Source of the DNA: Eucalyptus grandis
Lineage: Eukaryota; Streptophyta; Magnoliopsida; Myrtales; Myrtaceae
DNA: 64,000 nucleotides
Direction of reading: 5' to 3'
Assembly: GCF_016545825.1 (NCBI RefSeq)
Contig: NC_052614.1
Span: 33,016,072 to 33,080,071 of the forward strand
Shown: positions 11,160 to 23,769 of the stretch, one piece after another
Layout of the letters: the number at the start of each line of letters is the position of its first letter
Numbering within the stretch: the stretch's first letter is position 1
The notes under the pieces: generated by a model
Seen by the model: only the letters and a program-made list of their open reading frames with translations
Databases searched by the model: none
Told to the model about the DNA's origin: nothing
Program-made: the position numbers and the translations under genes

Positions 11160-12640
11160 TGCACTTCACCCCCGACCACGCCTCCGCCTCCGCCTCCACC
11201 TCCGCCGTCACCTCCCGGAGCCCCATTGGTGGCTCCGATTCGACGTCCGCATCCGACGAGCTCAGGTTAGGCTTTTCGCCTTGCTCTGCTCTATCTCCCT
11301 CCATCCCTCTTCACGACTTCCCTTCATTCACGGCCTCTGCTCCCTCTTTTCATTTTGAATCCAAATCTTCGTCTCTCCTAAATCTTCTGCGCGCTTCCCT
11401 CCCCTTACTGCGGAGGCCTCTTTCCATTCACTCTCTACTCTGACGCCGCCTCCGCTTCCGTCGACGAGCCCCATTGGCGGCTCCGATTTTCCATGCGTCC
11501 GACGAGTTACGAATATATTCCATTGAGCTAGAAGTAGTTCCGGGTTGTGGGGTTCTCCAATCGGGGACGGGAAGCGGGCCCCGAAAACTTGGCTCCTACC
11601 GTGGGTATACATTTGATTTCCATGAGCAAAGAGCTGCATCTAAACTGAGGCTTCCCACCGGTTATGTCTTGGCATGTTCAACAATTCACGGGATATTGTG
11701 GTCCAGATGATGCAACTTTGTTTTGAAGATTCTAGCTTGTGCTTATTCCAACATATCATAGACATATATGGGTGGTATGTATGTACGTATGTTCTCGTGT
11801 TGTCTTCTCTGAAGCTGAGTTAAGGCTTCAGCTTAGCCTGAATGAGAGAGTGTTTGTAACAGTTTTTAATGATGGAGGACCACTAAACCACTGGGTTTTA
11901 CTGCAGCTGAATGACTGCTCACTGATTTTGCATAAGTATATTCCTAACTTAAACAAATATAATGATCTTGGGAGATTTTTATGGACACTCATTCTCAGAT
12001 GATGTTATAGAGAGAATTTACACTACGGTGTAGCCATTTAAATGACTACGGCGGATGAGAATGTCCAAATCGGGGGCATAAGAACTTTTCTGGGGTGGTC
12101 ATTGTAGATTCTCAAGTTTTTGAGATGAAACTTTCCCACTGTGTTGGTCCTAAGGCTATGCATATTTCGATGTCCTTCCTCTGCATGAAAATTTCAAAAT
12201 GAAGTAAACTCTAAATCTGCTTTTTTGGTTGGCTCAGCTTGTCCCAGCACTTGGAATCCGTCTATCTTCCTAGTGTAACTCCTCCTTAATCTCTGCTGCT
12301 CAAAATAAGAATTAGTTTGATATCAGCAGGCTTATACATCTAGGGAAAATTTTCCTCAAGCAGATTAAATTGATCTGTCCAACTGCTCCCATCCGTACCA
12401 TGGCTTTGTTAGGCGGATTTCCTCGTACCGCATGTAAGATGATTGATTCATGCATACTGTAATTTAAAAGTATGTTTTGATGCATGCTTCCAGGGTTTGA
12501 TGTTGGAGAGATTTCAGAAGATAGTCCAGATGACTGGGAAGGCTTATATGCTTGGCAGTGCATATTGCCAATCTTTTGTCAACAGAACCAGCTGATGATA
12601 ATTAAGACCAGGAGAAAATTTTCTAGAAGAAGCATTTCTC
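11160..12640 (+). pseudogene. Acyl-protein thioesterase-like (lysophospholipase-type) pseudogene, copy A
   Basis: Two exons are clear. The first ends at 12433 and codes ICPTAP...LLGGFPRTA. The second starts at 12494 and codes WFDVGEISED-P-DDWEGL. Together they match the plant acyl-protein thioesterase / carboxylesterase segment just before the catalytic GxSxG. The exon at 12230-12285 (LSQHLESVYLP) resembles the SWSQLLESLPLP region. A one-base deletion after EGL shifts the frame (the lost frame reads AVHIANLLSTEPADDN), and no GT donor follows. The GxSxG exon and later ones are missing because the block ends near 12,757. CT-rich sequence at 11,000-11,470 is a likely promoter and 5' untranslated region. 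The gene is dead. Confidence 0.7.
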
Positions 12641-12757
12641 TAATATGTGCAATCTTTAACTTTTTCTATTCTGAATTACCTTCTGGAACTAATTTCCAGA
12701 CTCTGGTTGTCAATTAAGCAGAAAGTTGGGATAAGAACTTCACATTTTCACAACTTT

Positions 12758-15700
12758 GTGGCCTCTAGTGAGGACTTGATCTTTGCAATCTGGGCAAGGG
12801 CCGCGACCCTCGTTAATGGCCGATGAGGGCTTGCAAGCCCTTGCCTAGTGGCTAGGGAGGGCTGTTGGCGATGTTCACAAGCCATAATGAAAAAAAAATT
12901 GTAAAATTTGTTCACATTAGCATAAGTTGTATCATGTAGGCCGTGTCAGGTGAGACAATTGGCATCTATACCGATGATTTCTTGTCAAAATTGACCTAAT
13001 AGACTTAATTGATACAAATGCAAAAAGACATCAAATTAAATTAGTCCAATTAAAAGTTTTGAGATTGAATTGGTATCAATACAATAAATTTAAGTTTTTT
13101 TTTTTTTTTACTTTTCCTATGTTCAAGCCAATATTGATGTCCGTCCAAAAAAAGAAAAGAAAAAAAGCTATTACCGGTTGCTTTCCAACTCTTGGCTAAC
13201 GTAGTTGATAACTCAACGATGGTTTTTGATGATAGCCATTCCCACTTTGGAAAAATCGTCACCTGCCAATGTTACTCCTTACCTGTCCTATTCTACACAA
13301 TGTCTGATATCATCGCATCTAACCTAATCGTCCATTATAAATTTATTCGATATCCATCTATATCGTCAACTATAGAAGCAACGTCACTTTACATTACAAT
13401 AGTCATTGCATTAGATTCTGATCGTTAAGTTTGCGTCTGCCCACGAGAAGGATGGAGTTATCCAAGTGAGTCAGAATAGATATGTCTAACTTCAAATTCA
13501 TCAAGATCTACAAAAAGTGGGGTTATCATATTAACAATTTCGGAATGATCAACAGGTAACGTGCCTAAGATTGGCAACATCTAGCACACAAAAAACCGAT
13601 CCCTTCAGCTCCATTGGACACCTACATACATTCATCACCCATCGAGAATTTTAATGGTACAAGATTCCACCTGGGTGACAATTGCGCAATGTGACAGTGA
13701 TGCCAAATACTAACAAAAATCAGCCTACGCTCCCATTTGATTCTTTCGATGTTCATACGCGCTGATTGTTGCATCATCCCGGCGAGCATTAAATGAAAGA
13801 TTTAATGAATCCAACAACTAACTTGAATCGATCCTCGTCCCATACTACCTGCATAAAACATAGTACCTACTGCATCAAATGGCCCAATGTGGTCGAACAT
13901 AAATGAATGAAGAGGTTACCTATTTACCATCCCTGGAAGATCGTGCTCCAAATCATTGGACTACATGAAATTGATCACAGAGAACTCCACAGGCATGCCT
14001 AAATAGATTTTTGCATATACAAATCCACACATTCATTCCACCCCAACCAATTCACATACAAAACAAGTTTCTTTTACAGTATGATAAAAGTTGCATAGTT
14101 CCATTTGATACCAACCTTTTTAATTCGGTTATACGCAGGCATAATGTTGTCCATAGTCATTCTAGCAAGCAAAAGAACGGGTTACAACATATTCATGTAA
14201 ATAAACATTGCAGAATGTTTGCTTGCCCAGGGATGTTTAACTGTCAAACAGTTTCGTCATAGTTTCCTTGTTACGACGAAGATCCATAATTAAGTGTTAA
14301 CAACTAAAATTGTCAATCGACGATCCGTCTACGGTAATGAAGTAATGTGAAACATCAATATGTGTCCTCCTTTAACAATAAAATAAAACAACACAGCTCA
14401 GCATACCCATCGCCATGCGCTCCTTGATCTGGGACATCATTTGGGGTCATGATCGACAACTTCGGATTTTCAAACTTGTGCTTTCTAGACTCCCATTATG
14501 GGAACACGACTCGTATGGGATATTGTCCAAAAAGTTATGTGCAAAGGAAAGTTATAATAAATCTTTGCCTCTTGTGAAATATTTACAAGTTGAAGTCAAA
14601 TGAACACTACTGTTTTTCTATCAAAAGCATAAATGTACGAGCTTCCGTTTGTTTTGTGAAAGATAAATGATTTGAAAAATAATTTTTTAAATATGATCAC
14701 TTATATTATTTATGAACATGAATAAAATTAATAATTTCATCATCTACAAAGATGTTTAGATACAAATGTTATCAATAATGAAAACATGTTTTATTAACTA
14801 ATTAATTTAAGCAATACAAGCAATCAATTTTAAGAAAATATTTTCCAAATCATTCATATTCTACGATATAAATTAAACCTGAAAGTATGGAAAATCTACT
14901 AGTTGTGACACTGACTAAACACTTCTTTGTGGATTCCAGGAATCCCACAACAACACCTTCGATCACTTCACTCGAACAATTATCCACTACTAGTGGTTGT
15001 TTTGACTCATTCATTGGAGAAGTGGCGGATGTACTACGTTTGTTGTTATGAAACGATAATTGTAATTAGAGGAAAATTGCTACTTCAGTTCACAAAATCC
15101 AATGTAATTTTAAAATTTTTAATTGGTCCAATGCAATACTAATCTCTTATGTGAAATTTAATGTGATCCTTTCAGTCAACTAATGTCTGAAATTACTGAT
15201 GTGGCCTTCCAGTCATCTTAACCATATTTTGTGGTATGACCAGCAATCTAACATGGACAAACTCAATAAAAAGACATCGATTTTTGTTTCATCAAATCTA
15301 ACAAAAAAACAAAGCAAAAGCCACAAAACCCTCAAATTCAACTCCCTCAGTTCGCTAAAAACCCCAAAATTGACCTCTAACCCAAATTCATGAAAAGAAT
15401 CCCCAATTTCCACTTTGCCAAATCAAAATCCACAAAGAGATAAGTGAATTTGTCGCAAACAATGATTGTGGTTCCTCTAATCAAGAATGATACATTTATG
15501 TTTTGCTCTTGTGACTTGAAATCTCCTCTACAAGTAGCAAGACCAACGGAGTACGGGGAAAGAAGATTTCATGGCTGCCCAAGATATCAATTTGGAGGAA
15601 GTTACAGTTTTTTTAGTTAGGTTGACACATAAATCAGTCAATTTGCCAATGAGTGTGTTAAAAAATTTTCAAGGGAGCAATGTCGATGAAGAAACAATAT

Positions 15701-16555
15701 CAACCCATCATGAGGATTATGGCAATTCAATGGAAGCCAAGCCCAAAGCTCTTAATGTAAGAGTTTTTTATTTTTTATCTTTTTTATTTTTATGTGAGCT
15801 ATATTAATTGATATTGTAATTTACCGTACATAATTGGTCTATTGAGGTGAAATATAAAAATTCTTAATTAGTCTAATATGGAACTTGCTAATGTGAACTG
15901 AGTAAAGCACGGCTTGTAATGAAAGGTTTGTGGCTTAAAACTTTATAAATAGAGCTCAAGTCTATTTTCTAACCTTAATACACAAATAACCTCATATAAT
16001 GAGTGTTTAGTGAATGCTAAAGGTTAGAGGCTGTCTCACATTATCAGCTACTAATCTTGGTTAGATTCAAAGATGGAATGACCAAATTAGTGAACATGCA
16101 ATTGAAAAATCAAAGATGGAATGCCGGCTTGATTCAACTTGATCCATTTCAAACCAACATCCAATTTGATCAATTGAATTTCAATTTGGCCAATGGAACC
16201 TCAATTTTACACTTTGGTCTAGTTCACGGTGCAATTTTAATCGCAACTAGGGGAATTACGGCATTTCATGTCAAATTAATCAAACCAAGTCAAGTCAATT
16301 TAGTCTAGTTGCATCTAATTTGATCCAATTCATTTGGGAATTTTTAATTTAACTTAGATTAGACAAAATTAAGAAAAATGGGAACAAAATTGGAGCTTAA
16401 TTGAGCCAACCAAGGCCCAAGTCAATCTAGTTCGATTGGCTCAAGCCAATTCGATTGATCTTGACCCATTGAGGCCAATCAGCCATCTCTAACTATTTTC
16501 CAGCCAAGTGTTTGGCAAGTTTATTCCAACTAGACAAGCCATGGAGCCCTCCCCA
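12758..16555. other. Intergenic stretch without recognised genes
   Basis: The stretch is AT-rich with scattered short ORFs. A GC-rich patch at 12,790-12,870 resembles the core of the inverted-repeat elements elsewhere in the window. An ORF at 15571-15807 starting MAAQDINLEEV is followed by a possible donor (AATGTAAGAG) but matches nothing I know, and I do not call it a gene. Confidence 0.5.
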
Positions 16556-17395
16556 TATAGGAGTGTGCAACGGGAACTGCCCGGACCGGATTGAACCAGT
16601 TGGTTTTAGGCCGGTCTAGTTTCTAGTTCCTACTCTTGGACCCGGTGGCCGGTCGGTTTGATTCCTGGTTCTAAAGTGGGAACCGAACTAGATCAACTTT
16701 TTAAATATATACTTATATACTTAATATATATAATAAAATTTATTGCAACCGAAATTGCAATTGAGGTAACAACCTCACATGTGACCAAAAGACCACAAAA
16801 ACTCTTCTTGTTCCTCTTTATTTAAAGACAAAGCCTATTTGTTAGTTTCTTCTTCTATCCAATGTGGGACTAAGGCTCTAAGAGACTCATTCCCCAAGGC
16901 TCATGCTCACTTCCTCTCTCTCTTGCTCCCCTCACTTGCAAGAGACAAGGCACTACAAGCCTCCAGGAGTCCCACATGGAGCACATACTCAAAGAGCATA
17001 AGAGAGATTGTCTATAAAACTCACGTCAAGTACAACCTTTAGTCATATTGTTCATGGCTTTTATGGTTAAGAATGAATGTGAAACACACGAAGTGTGATT
17101 GATGCCCACACAAGTGGAGTTTGAATTTTTTGCACTTGGAGACATGTGCAATTAGTTCTATTGGGCCACCCACCCGGGAACCAAATTGGATTGATCGGTC
17201 TGGAGCACGACCACTCTTTACTAAAAAAGAAAAAGAAAAAAAGAAGGTGGTCAGCTTTGTTGGACCAGATCGAACTAGAACCTATTCCTGGTCCAAGGAC
17301 TAAATGGTCCGATCCATGGTTCTCAAAATTGGGAACCGGTCCTCCCAGTCCGATTCCTGTTCCAAGAACTGATCAATCCTATCCCATATGTGAAA
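16556..17395. mobile_element. Degenerate repeat rich in GGAACCGG words
   Basis: The repeat starts TAGGAGTGTGCAACGGGAAC and has many GGTTCC/GGAACCGG words near both ends (16,570-16,700 and 17,180-17,370). It resembles the better-preserved inverted-ended elements at 54456-55340 and the fragment at 51154-51300. The middle (16,850-17,040) is unrelated-looking, perhaps a nested insertion. Confidence 0.35.
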
Positions 17396-18460
17396 ATTAC
17401 AAAAATGCCCTCGTGTGGCAAAAATTACCAAATTGTCATTAATTCTTGTCAACTTGAATGAACCAATGGGAGCCTTTTCAAATAGCGAAGCAAGTGATAT
17501 TGGCCATTCATCATGAGATCATCCGAGCCATCCATTGTGCTAAGTCATCAATCCATGTGAATTGAAATTGGCCAATGAGGAGCTTGCTTAATCAAGAACA
17601 GTAATTTTGACATTTTTTAAATAGTAAGCACTGTTGGCTAAATTATCATTTATTTCAGCTAACAAAGTATGAAATTAAAATATGTGATGTCATGGGAAGT
17701 TCTCATTATATGATGACTAATTCAAAGATATTAGCACTGTAACATTTGATGACAACATTGAAGGGGTGACCTCTTCTTCTAAGTTACAACGATTTAAATA
17801 TTCTTGAATTTGATTAAAAGCAAATATTTAAGGATTAACTTGAATAAAATTAAAGTGAAAAATTAATTTCAAGCCTTAAAAAGGGACACGTAAACGAATT
17901 AATAATGAAAAATAAAATAACATTCGATAATAATGTCAAAATAGTACCTTTTATCTAAGACTTTAGAAATATGTGACAATTTGATTGTACTTGAATTTTA
18001 CTGGGAAAAGGATTGATAGAGATAAATTTAAGTTGAAAAGTAAACTTTAAACTAATAGATGGACACGATAAATGGATTGAAAAGAAAGAAATAAAATATA
18101 TAAAAGAGCAAAATTTCCTATAAAATCAATGAGAATTAAAATTTAAAAGTATGCGAAAGATAACAAATACAAGAATTTTTTTAAAAAAAGGGAGATAAAT
18201 TTAAAAAAGGAAAAAAAAGAACCAATTTGGTGGGGGTGGCAGATTCCATTCCGTCGCTCCCTTCCCTGTAAATTGGGTGGTTTATGATTATCACTGTGGC
18301 ATGCATTGATTACCTTATTTTATGCGACGTACATATGGTCTGTGTAGAAAAGTCGACATTGTGAGACCAATTAAAAACTAACACGTGGCAAATCTGGGTA
18401 GTTCAAATGCACGGCCTCATGAAAATTTGTTATTATGGAACTTCAACTTTTATGTTTGAG

Positions 18461-18676
18461 ACCCACCGGTGGGCAGCTGAGTTGGTTCGGTTTTGAGTAC
18501 TTCATCGTAGAGGTCCCAAGGTCAAAACTACGCAGCTACTAACACTTCTTAAGTGGGGGGCTATGGTGGTAGGGTCCTATGCTAGTCTCTCCTGAGGTAT
18601 AGGGGCCCGGTCCTTCGGTGCCGTCCGGGCATGGGAGGCCGTGCTAGAGTCCTCGGTTACCAAAAAAAAAAAAAAG
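18461..18676 (+). mobile_element. SINE retroposon
   Basis: This 216-bp element begins near an A-box-like GTGGGCAGCTGAGTTGG. It has a B-box-like AGGTCAAAACTAC about 50 bp on, and ends in a run of 14 A. It is flanked by a perfect 16-bp duplication, AACTTTTATGTTTGAG (18445-18460 and 18677-18692). Block C has a single copy of that word and no insert (about 30,080), so this is a clean insertion after B and C separated. Confidence 0.88.
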
Positions 18677-19041
18677 AACTTTTATGTTTGAGGCTCGCCA
18701 AGCTTTGCATAAATTGTTTGGAAAAGAAATTATATCATGCTCTATAATCACGATTACGTGATGACTAAGTCAAATTATAAAACGGAAGAAAGCTTTTTAA
18801 GCTAGAAAATGAAAACGTGTTAATGATTGTTATCCCTATAATGGAATTTTTTTCTTAGGTCGAACTGTCTTAAAACTTCTCACACACAATAATTTCAAAA
18901 GTGACTTAATGATTGATGATAGTTTTGGATGGATTGGTCGCGAATAAATGTTGGCGTGATTTGTTTGATCAGAGATTATTCGTGGACTTGAGATATTCTC
19001 ATCCATTATATGCGGTTAGAATAAAACAAAACAAAATAAAA

Positions 19042-19042
19042 T

Positions 19043-19090
<48 letters not shown>
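19042..19090. repeat. (AG)n microsatellite
   Basis: An AG run with one interruption. The paralogous position in block C (30581-30639) is also an AG run, longer and pure, so the locus has changed in length since duplication. Confidence 0.95.
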
Positions 19091-19274
19091 CACCTAACAC
19101 ACTCTTGTAATCACGGGAAATCCAATCTTATTCTTCCTATCTCTCTAAACCGATAAATATTCTGAGTACCTACCTATCACCAAAGTAAAATTATAAAGCC
19201 AAATACCAATAAAAGAAAATAAATTATTAGCCAAATCATCATAGGTCAAAAGTGAGAAAAAAAAAAAAAAAAAG

Positions 19275-19720
19275 CATACAAGGGTGTGCATGGCAATTCA
19301 CCAATTTTTGTATTCTTTTATTGTTTTGTTACCCGAAAAAAGAAAAGTAGAATAAAAAAATGGCCAAGGAATATATTGAAATAGAAACAAGAAGTAGAGA
19401 AAGTAATTTCTTGTTCATGAGAATAATTTCTAAAAATATATTTTTCTTTTCTTTTCTTCTTCCTTCCCTGCCATTAGCCACCCCCTACTGCTCACTGCCA
19501 TCAACCAGCAGAAAAAAGGAAAATAAAAAAATTATTAAATAATTAAAAGAAATTGTGGGCCATACTAAATGTATTCCTATTATTTTTATATTCCGATAAT
19601 ATAAATTTTATATAGTTATCAAATATATTCTTTTACTCAAAAATTGTTCCACGGAATGGAAATGGAAAAAAGACAATTTCTCAAAAGAAATTGTTCTTTG
19701 GACAAAACGCGCCCTAAGTA
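19275..19720. mobile_element. Inserted MITE-like segment specific to block B
   Basis: Block C lacks about 430 bp at this point (33,335 to 33,365). The left end AGGGTGTGCATGGCAATTC resembles the end of the element at 2468, and the right end read on the minus strand starts TTAGGGCGCGTTTTGTCC. The interior is A/T-rich. It could instead be a deletion from C. Confidence 0.45.
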
Positions 19721-21107
19721 TCCATATAGAAATATTGCCACAGTGACGATCCACGCAAAAGCCAAATATTATTTTACAAAAACTTTTACTTTTTGTCGTT
19801 ATAGTTTTATTTTTGTTTTCTAATGAAATTCTTTTAATTTGTTCAATATATCCTTCTATTTTTTTCACAGAATTTTCAGTCAAGTCTCTTTGACACCAAA
19901 TGCAGCCAAATCTAGCTGACATGACCATCAAGTGATATCGTAATGAGTATGATATGATTAAATGTTTTCCAATGTAGATATCCAGACGAGCATCAACATT
20001 GGGTAACGAGTCATAGTTCAATACTGTCTATGTCAGTTATTTTTTACACACACGCATCCATGTGTGCATTCATATATATTTTTCACATCATACTTTGGGG
20101 TCATTTGATACCACGTTTGTGAATTTGGTTTGATTTTGTATCGGATAGACTTTAGTTGAAATTTTATAAAACTAGAACAACTTGATTGGACAAACTAAAT
20201 GTACATAAATTTGATTAGAAAATGGATGGAGTATGTAGATGATACATAAGATTTTTCGTCCACTTTATATTACATTTGAACCATTAAAATGCATTTTCTT
20301 GCCATTTATTTCTTTATGAGGTTGTGAAGTACACGAGTGTTATTATATATATTTTAATTACATGTGGATTCATACTTTCAATTCCCAAAGCCATTAGCTC
20401 CAATGATAGAAAATTATCAACTACACGAGATATGTTGGAAATTACACTAAAAAATCGTTAACCATGTGGGTAAATACTTCAAAATAATAGAGTTATGTCT
20501 ATTTCATAGGTAAATACTTGCAAGTACAGTGACATTTCTTTCATAACTGAGAATGTTACCTACTCCATTGACATTTACTTAACCTAAATATTTTTCTTTA
20601 GATATTTAGATTGCATATGGAAAAAAATTACTAGCTAGGCAAACAGGTTGCTGAACTACTAACGGGTTGAAAGGTACTTTTTGTTGATGAAAGCGTCGAC
20701 GAGGGCTGATCACCGGGCCGTGTTGGGCCAAGCGTGTGCATGGGCCTTTGTTTTTTTTTTTTTGAACTCTAAAAACACAATTTTTGGAATAAAAAAAAGT
20801 GCAAGAGTTAAATTTAAAAATTGCGATATTGAAAAAAATTGCACGAAATTGAAATATAATATTTGTTTATGCAATATCAAGAACAATACAATAAACGTTT
20901 AAAGTATGCGGCACTAGTATACCATAAAATTATTTGAATTTGATATTAGGAAAATACGGAGTATTAAGCCCGTCCAACTTGATCCTCGTAACCAAGACAG
21001 CGTACACAACAAAAGGGACAAGTGGAATGTCCCGTAATATTCATGGCCAACCCTGCTGGCTTGACGAAGGAATCACCGTGGGAAGCGGCCGAAGGGTCAA
21101 AAGCACG

Positions 21108-22681
21108 TTACTTAGAAAGTACTCCCACAAGCAATTTCTCCTTTTTGCAGCTTTGGGACACCACTTTGTATGACTCAATCAAGAGTCTGGAGAATCGTTT
21201 CGCGAAGTAAGCATCCAAACCAGTAGGATCCGATCCGTGGATCACCTGCCAGTATCATCAAGGCAATAACAGATATGAGCCTTGTATGCATGCAGCTGTA
21301 GATATCATCACTGTTCCACAGCGAGAGAGAGAGAGTGAGAGAGTACCTTAACTTTTTCTGGAGCATGCCTTAGATGGTTAAACTTATTTCGCACGACTCT
21401 CAATAAGTCTCTGACACAGCTACCGTCATAGGGCATACGTCTGTGTTGATGTAGGTTGTCCATAACATCTTTATCTATTTTCTCATCCCAACTCCCATCA
21501 AAAACCGATTGCACAATGTTCTCCAATGCATTTAGAAGATCTAAATTGCCTTTCCTAGCTTCCAATTCTACTTCATCGTTGATGTCATGAAGAAAGGTCA
21601 ATCTCATCTTTGAACTCCAAAAAAATGGATGGTGAAGCACCTCCGATGTCTTTGGCCTGCTAGTCATAGAAAGTAATTTACCATTGACCAAACATGCTCA
21701 AAAAAATCAATTATACGAACGATACTAAAGTGGGCTGACTTCTTGAGTTCAAAAGCATCGAAAATTTGGCATTCTTGCAATCTTTAAAACAATGAAAACT
21801 GCATTAACTCAATGAAAGAGTAAGCAAAATGTCTGAAAACTTCCATGCACTTCACAACTCACGAGTCCGGGATGAAGGGAATTGTTTGACTACAACAAGA
21901 ACTCAGGAATTATTTACTCCAGGTACCTTAAATTAGAAATCTAATCATCCAGTCCTGAGGATTCTTATTTCATATTGAGCGTCATATGCTAAACCCTCGG
22001 AATCTTCGCATGAAATCCTCTTCAGTGTATGAATAGCAAATATAATACTGCGTTAAGAATGATTGGAATTTATTTATTCATGGGTGGGTAACAAACTTAT
22101 CTCCCTAATAACTAGGCCTCCCACAATGATCATCTCCATTTGAATATCACAATTGTCAAAGGCATTTAGGCTATCACATGGTCAACCTTTTCTCCAGCTA
22201 CTGTTGTCGATTGCCAAAAGAAATGAGTGGGATCTACACTTTGTTTGCTCATTAAGTAGAGCCCCACCAGCAGGACAGATATTTAAGCCGTGTTGGACGA
22301 ATTTGAGGCCACCTTTAGTACTTGTGAGATTAAGTGATGTTGGAATTCAGTCAACTAGCAATGACTATAAAAATCTATCAAATGTCAGAAGGAAAATGGT
22401 GGTGATGCAAATTAAGGATGACAATACACTCACCTCAATTTGGGATCTTGGTTTAGTAAACACGAAAACAGATCATGAGCTTCTGGTATGTCCACAAAGG
22501 AGAGGTCCATTTTGTTGCAAACAATGTTGTGGTCACGTTCTAGATTTTCACCAAATGGATGTCTTCCACGAGTGAAGCAAAAGCACAAGACACAACCTAA
22601 ACTAAACGCATCCATTGCCGGCGTTTTGGCGCCCACCATGAAGCAGCAGTTCAGGTGCTCGCCATCCTGAGGTTCCACAAC
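21108..22681 (-). pseudogene. Truncated BED-kinase-KEN paralogue (copy B): last three exons only
   Basis: Exon 6 is 21245-21108, exon 5 is 21656-21347 and exon 4 is 22681-22434. All match copy A nearly base for base, and exons 5 and 6 are open with the KEN Tyr, Arg-Asn and His residues kept. Exon 4 has one extra T (GCGTTTTGGCG against GCGTTTGGCG in A), which shifts the frame early in the kinase C-lobe. Exons 1-3 are absent because the block ends near 22,725. No promoter of its own is visible. At most it could give a KEN-only fragment if transcribed from elsewhere. Confidence 0.85.
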
Positions 22682-22725
22682 CTACAAGACAGACATCTTA
22701 GATCAATAGAACAATCCTCATCACA

Positions 22726-23769
22726 AGCAGCAGTTCAGGTGCTTTGAAGCTTTTCTCTCACACACTCAGTCATCATTGCCTCCAACCGTCATCTCACTGC
22801 AGCCACCTTCGTTGCCGCCATCTCACCACCGTCTCACCTCGTCGCCCTCTCCCGCCGTCGTACCCGCCAAGTTTGCACCACTCAGTTGATGTCTCTTCTC
22901 GCCACGACCGCCCTCAATCCCAACTGCCATCGCCTTAGACAGCCTATTCTAGCTTTGTCACATGCAGCACCAAGCAAATCTAGGATCGACCTCGAGCACC
23001 AACAAGCCAGGATGGACCCGAGGGCAAGGATCAGGCACTAACGAACCGAAGTTTGAGACTGGTGCTCGATTTGAGCCCCGAATTTTGTGTTACTATACTA
23101 ATTGCGATTTCATTGCTAGCGTCATCGCTTAAAGGAAAATCTATCCATGGATATCTGGTAAAACTGGAAATTTTGTGGGATCCTCAAGTAGAGAACAGAT
23201 GATCCGTATGTTCGACTATGCTCAGCATTCTGGTTTGGTTGAGGAAGGCCTGAAACTTTTGGATTTCCTTCTGGACGCTTGGACAATGTGATTCCGAGAA
23301 AGAGAGACGACAAAGCAAGAGAGGATGGATGACGGGTGCGATCAAGAAGGTCAGTGCAAAGTGAGAGGTGCGAGGTAGATAAGAGAGACGAGTGAGGGAC
23401 TGAGCAAGTTTATGATGACGGCATCAGGGGATGTTCCAGACGGCGGAGGTGGTCGTGGTAGGTCTGGACAGCAATAATATACAGTTTTCACGACTATGAT
23501 AATTAATTTTTTTCCAAACCTCAACAAATTGATTTTTTGTTTTTTTTTTTTGTTTTCGTTTAATTTAGTTTTATCCATGTATATCCGGACATCACCAAAC
23601 GATGCATAAGATATTTCAAATTCTACCCTATATTTATCCTATTTGACCTTATCATATAAAGAACTTACTCTCTTTGACTATTAATGTAGCTTTTGATTAC
23701 TGGGTCCTAAATTAGATTGGATAGCTCGATAGAAAATTAAATGAGTGATTGTGAGAAAGGCTGAAGATA
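22726..23769. other. Unassigned stretch
   Basis: A CT- and GC-rich part (22,760-22,940) gives short ORFs of low complexity. The rest has no recognisable coding or repeat structure. It separates the broken end of block B from the tandem array. Confidence 0.4.

Larger units (their letters stand above)
1..12757. repeat. Segmental duplication block A
   Basis: Position 1 matches 20431 in block B and about 34,069 in block C. Similarity to C continues through the kinase gene, the shared promoter and the thioesterase pseudogene, and stops near 12,757. Repeat-filled sequence in intron 3 (about 2411-7330) is largely absent from C. The block probably extends left of the window. Confidence 0.85.
17949..22725. 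repeat. Segmental duplication block B (truncated)
   Basis: The left edge matches block C from the words TTTATCTAAGACTTT (29,594). The right edge stops at about 22,725 inside kinase intron 3, where the short text AAGCAGCAGTTCAGGTGC, also present at 22,638, is repeated at the junction. B is visibly closer to A than to C in the shared exons. Confidence 0.85.

Noticed and set aside
15571..15807. Possible first exon of an unknown gene (MAAQDINLEEV...)
   Set aside because: No family recognised, no second exon found, and the surroundings look non-coding.
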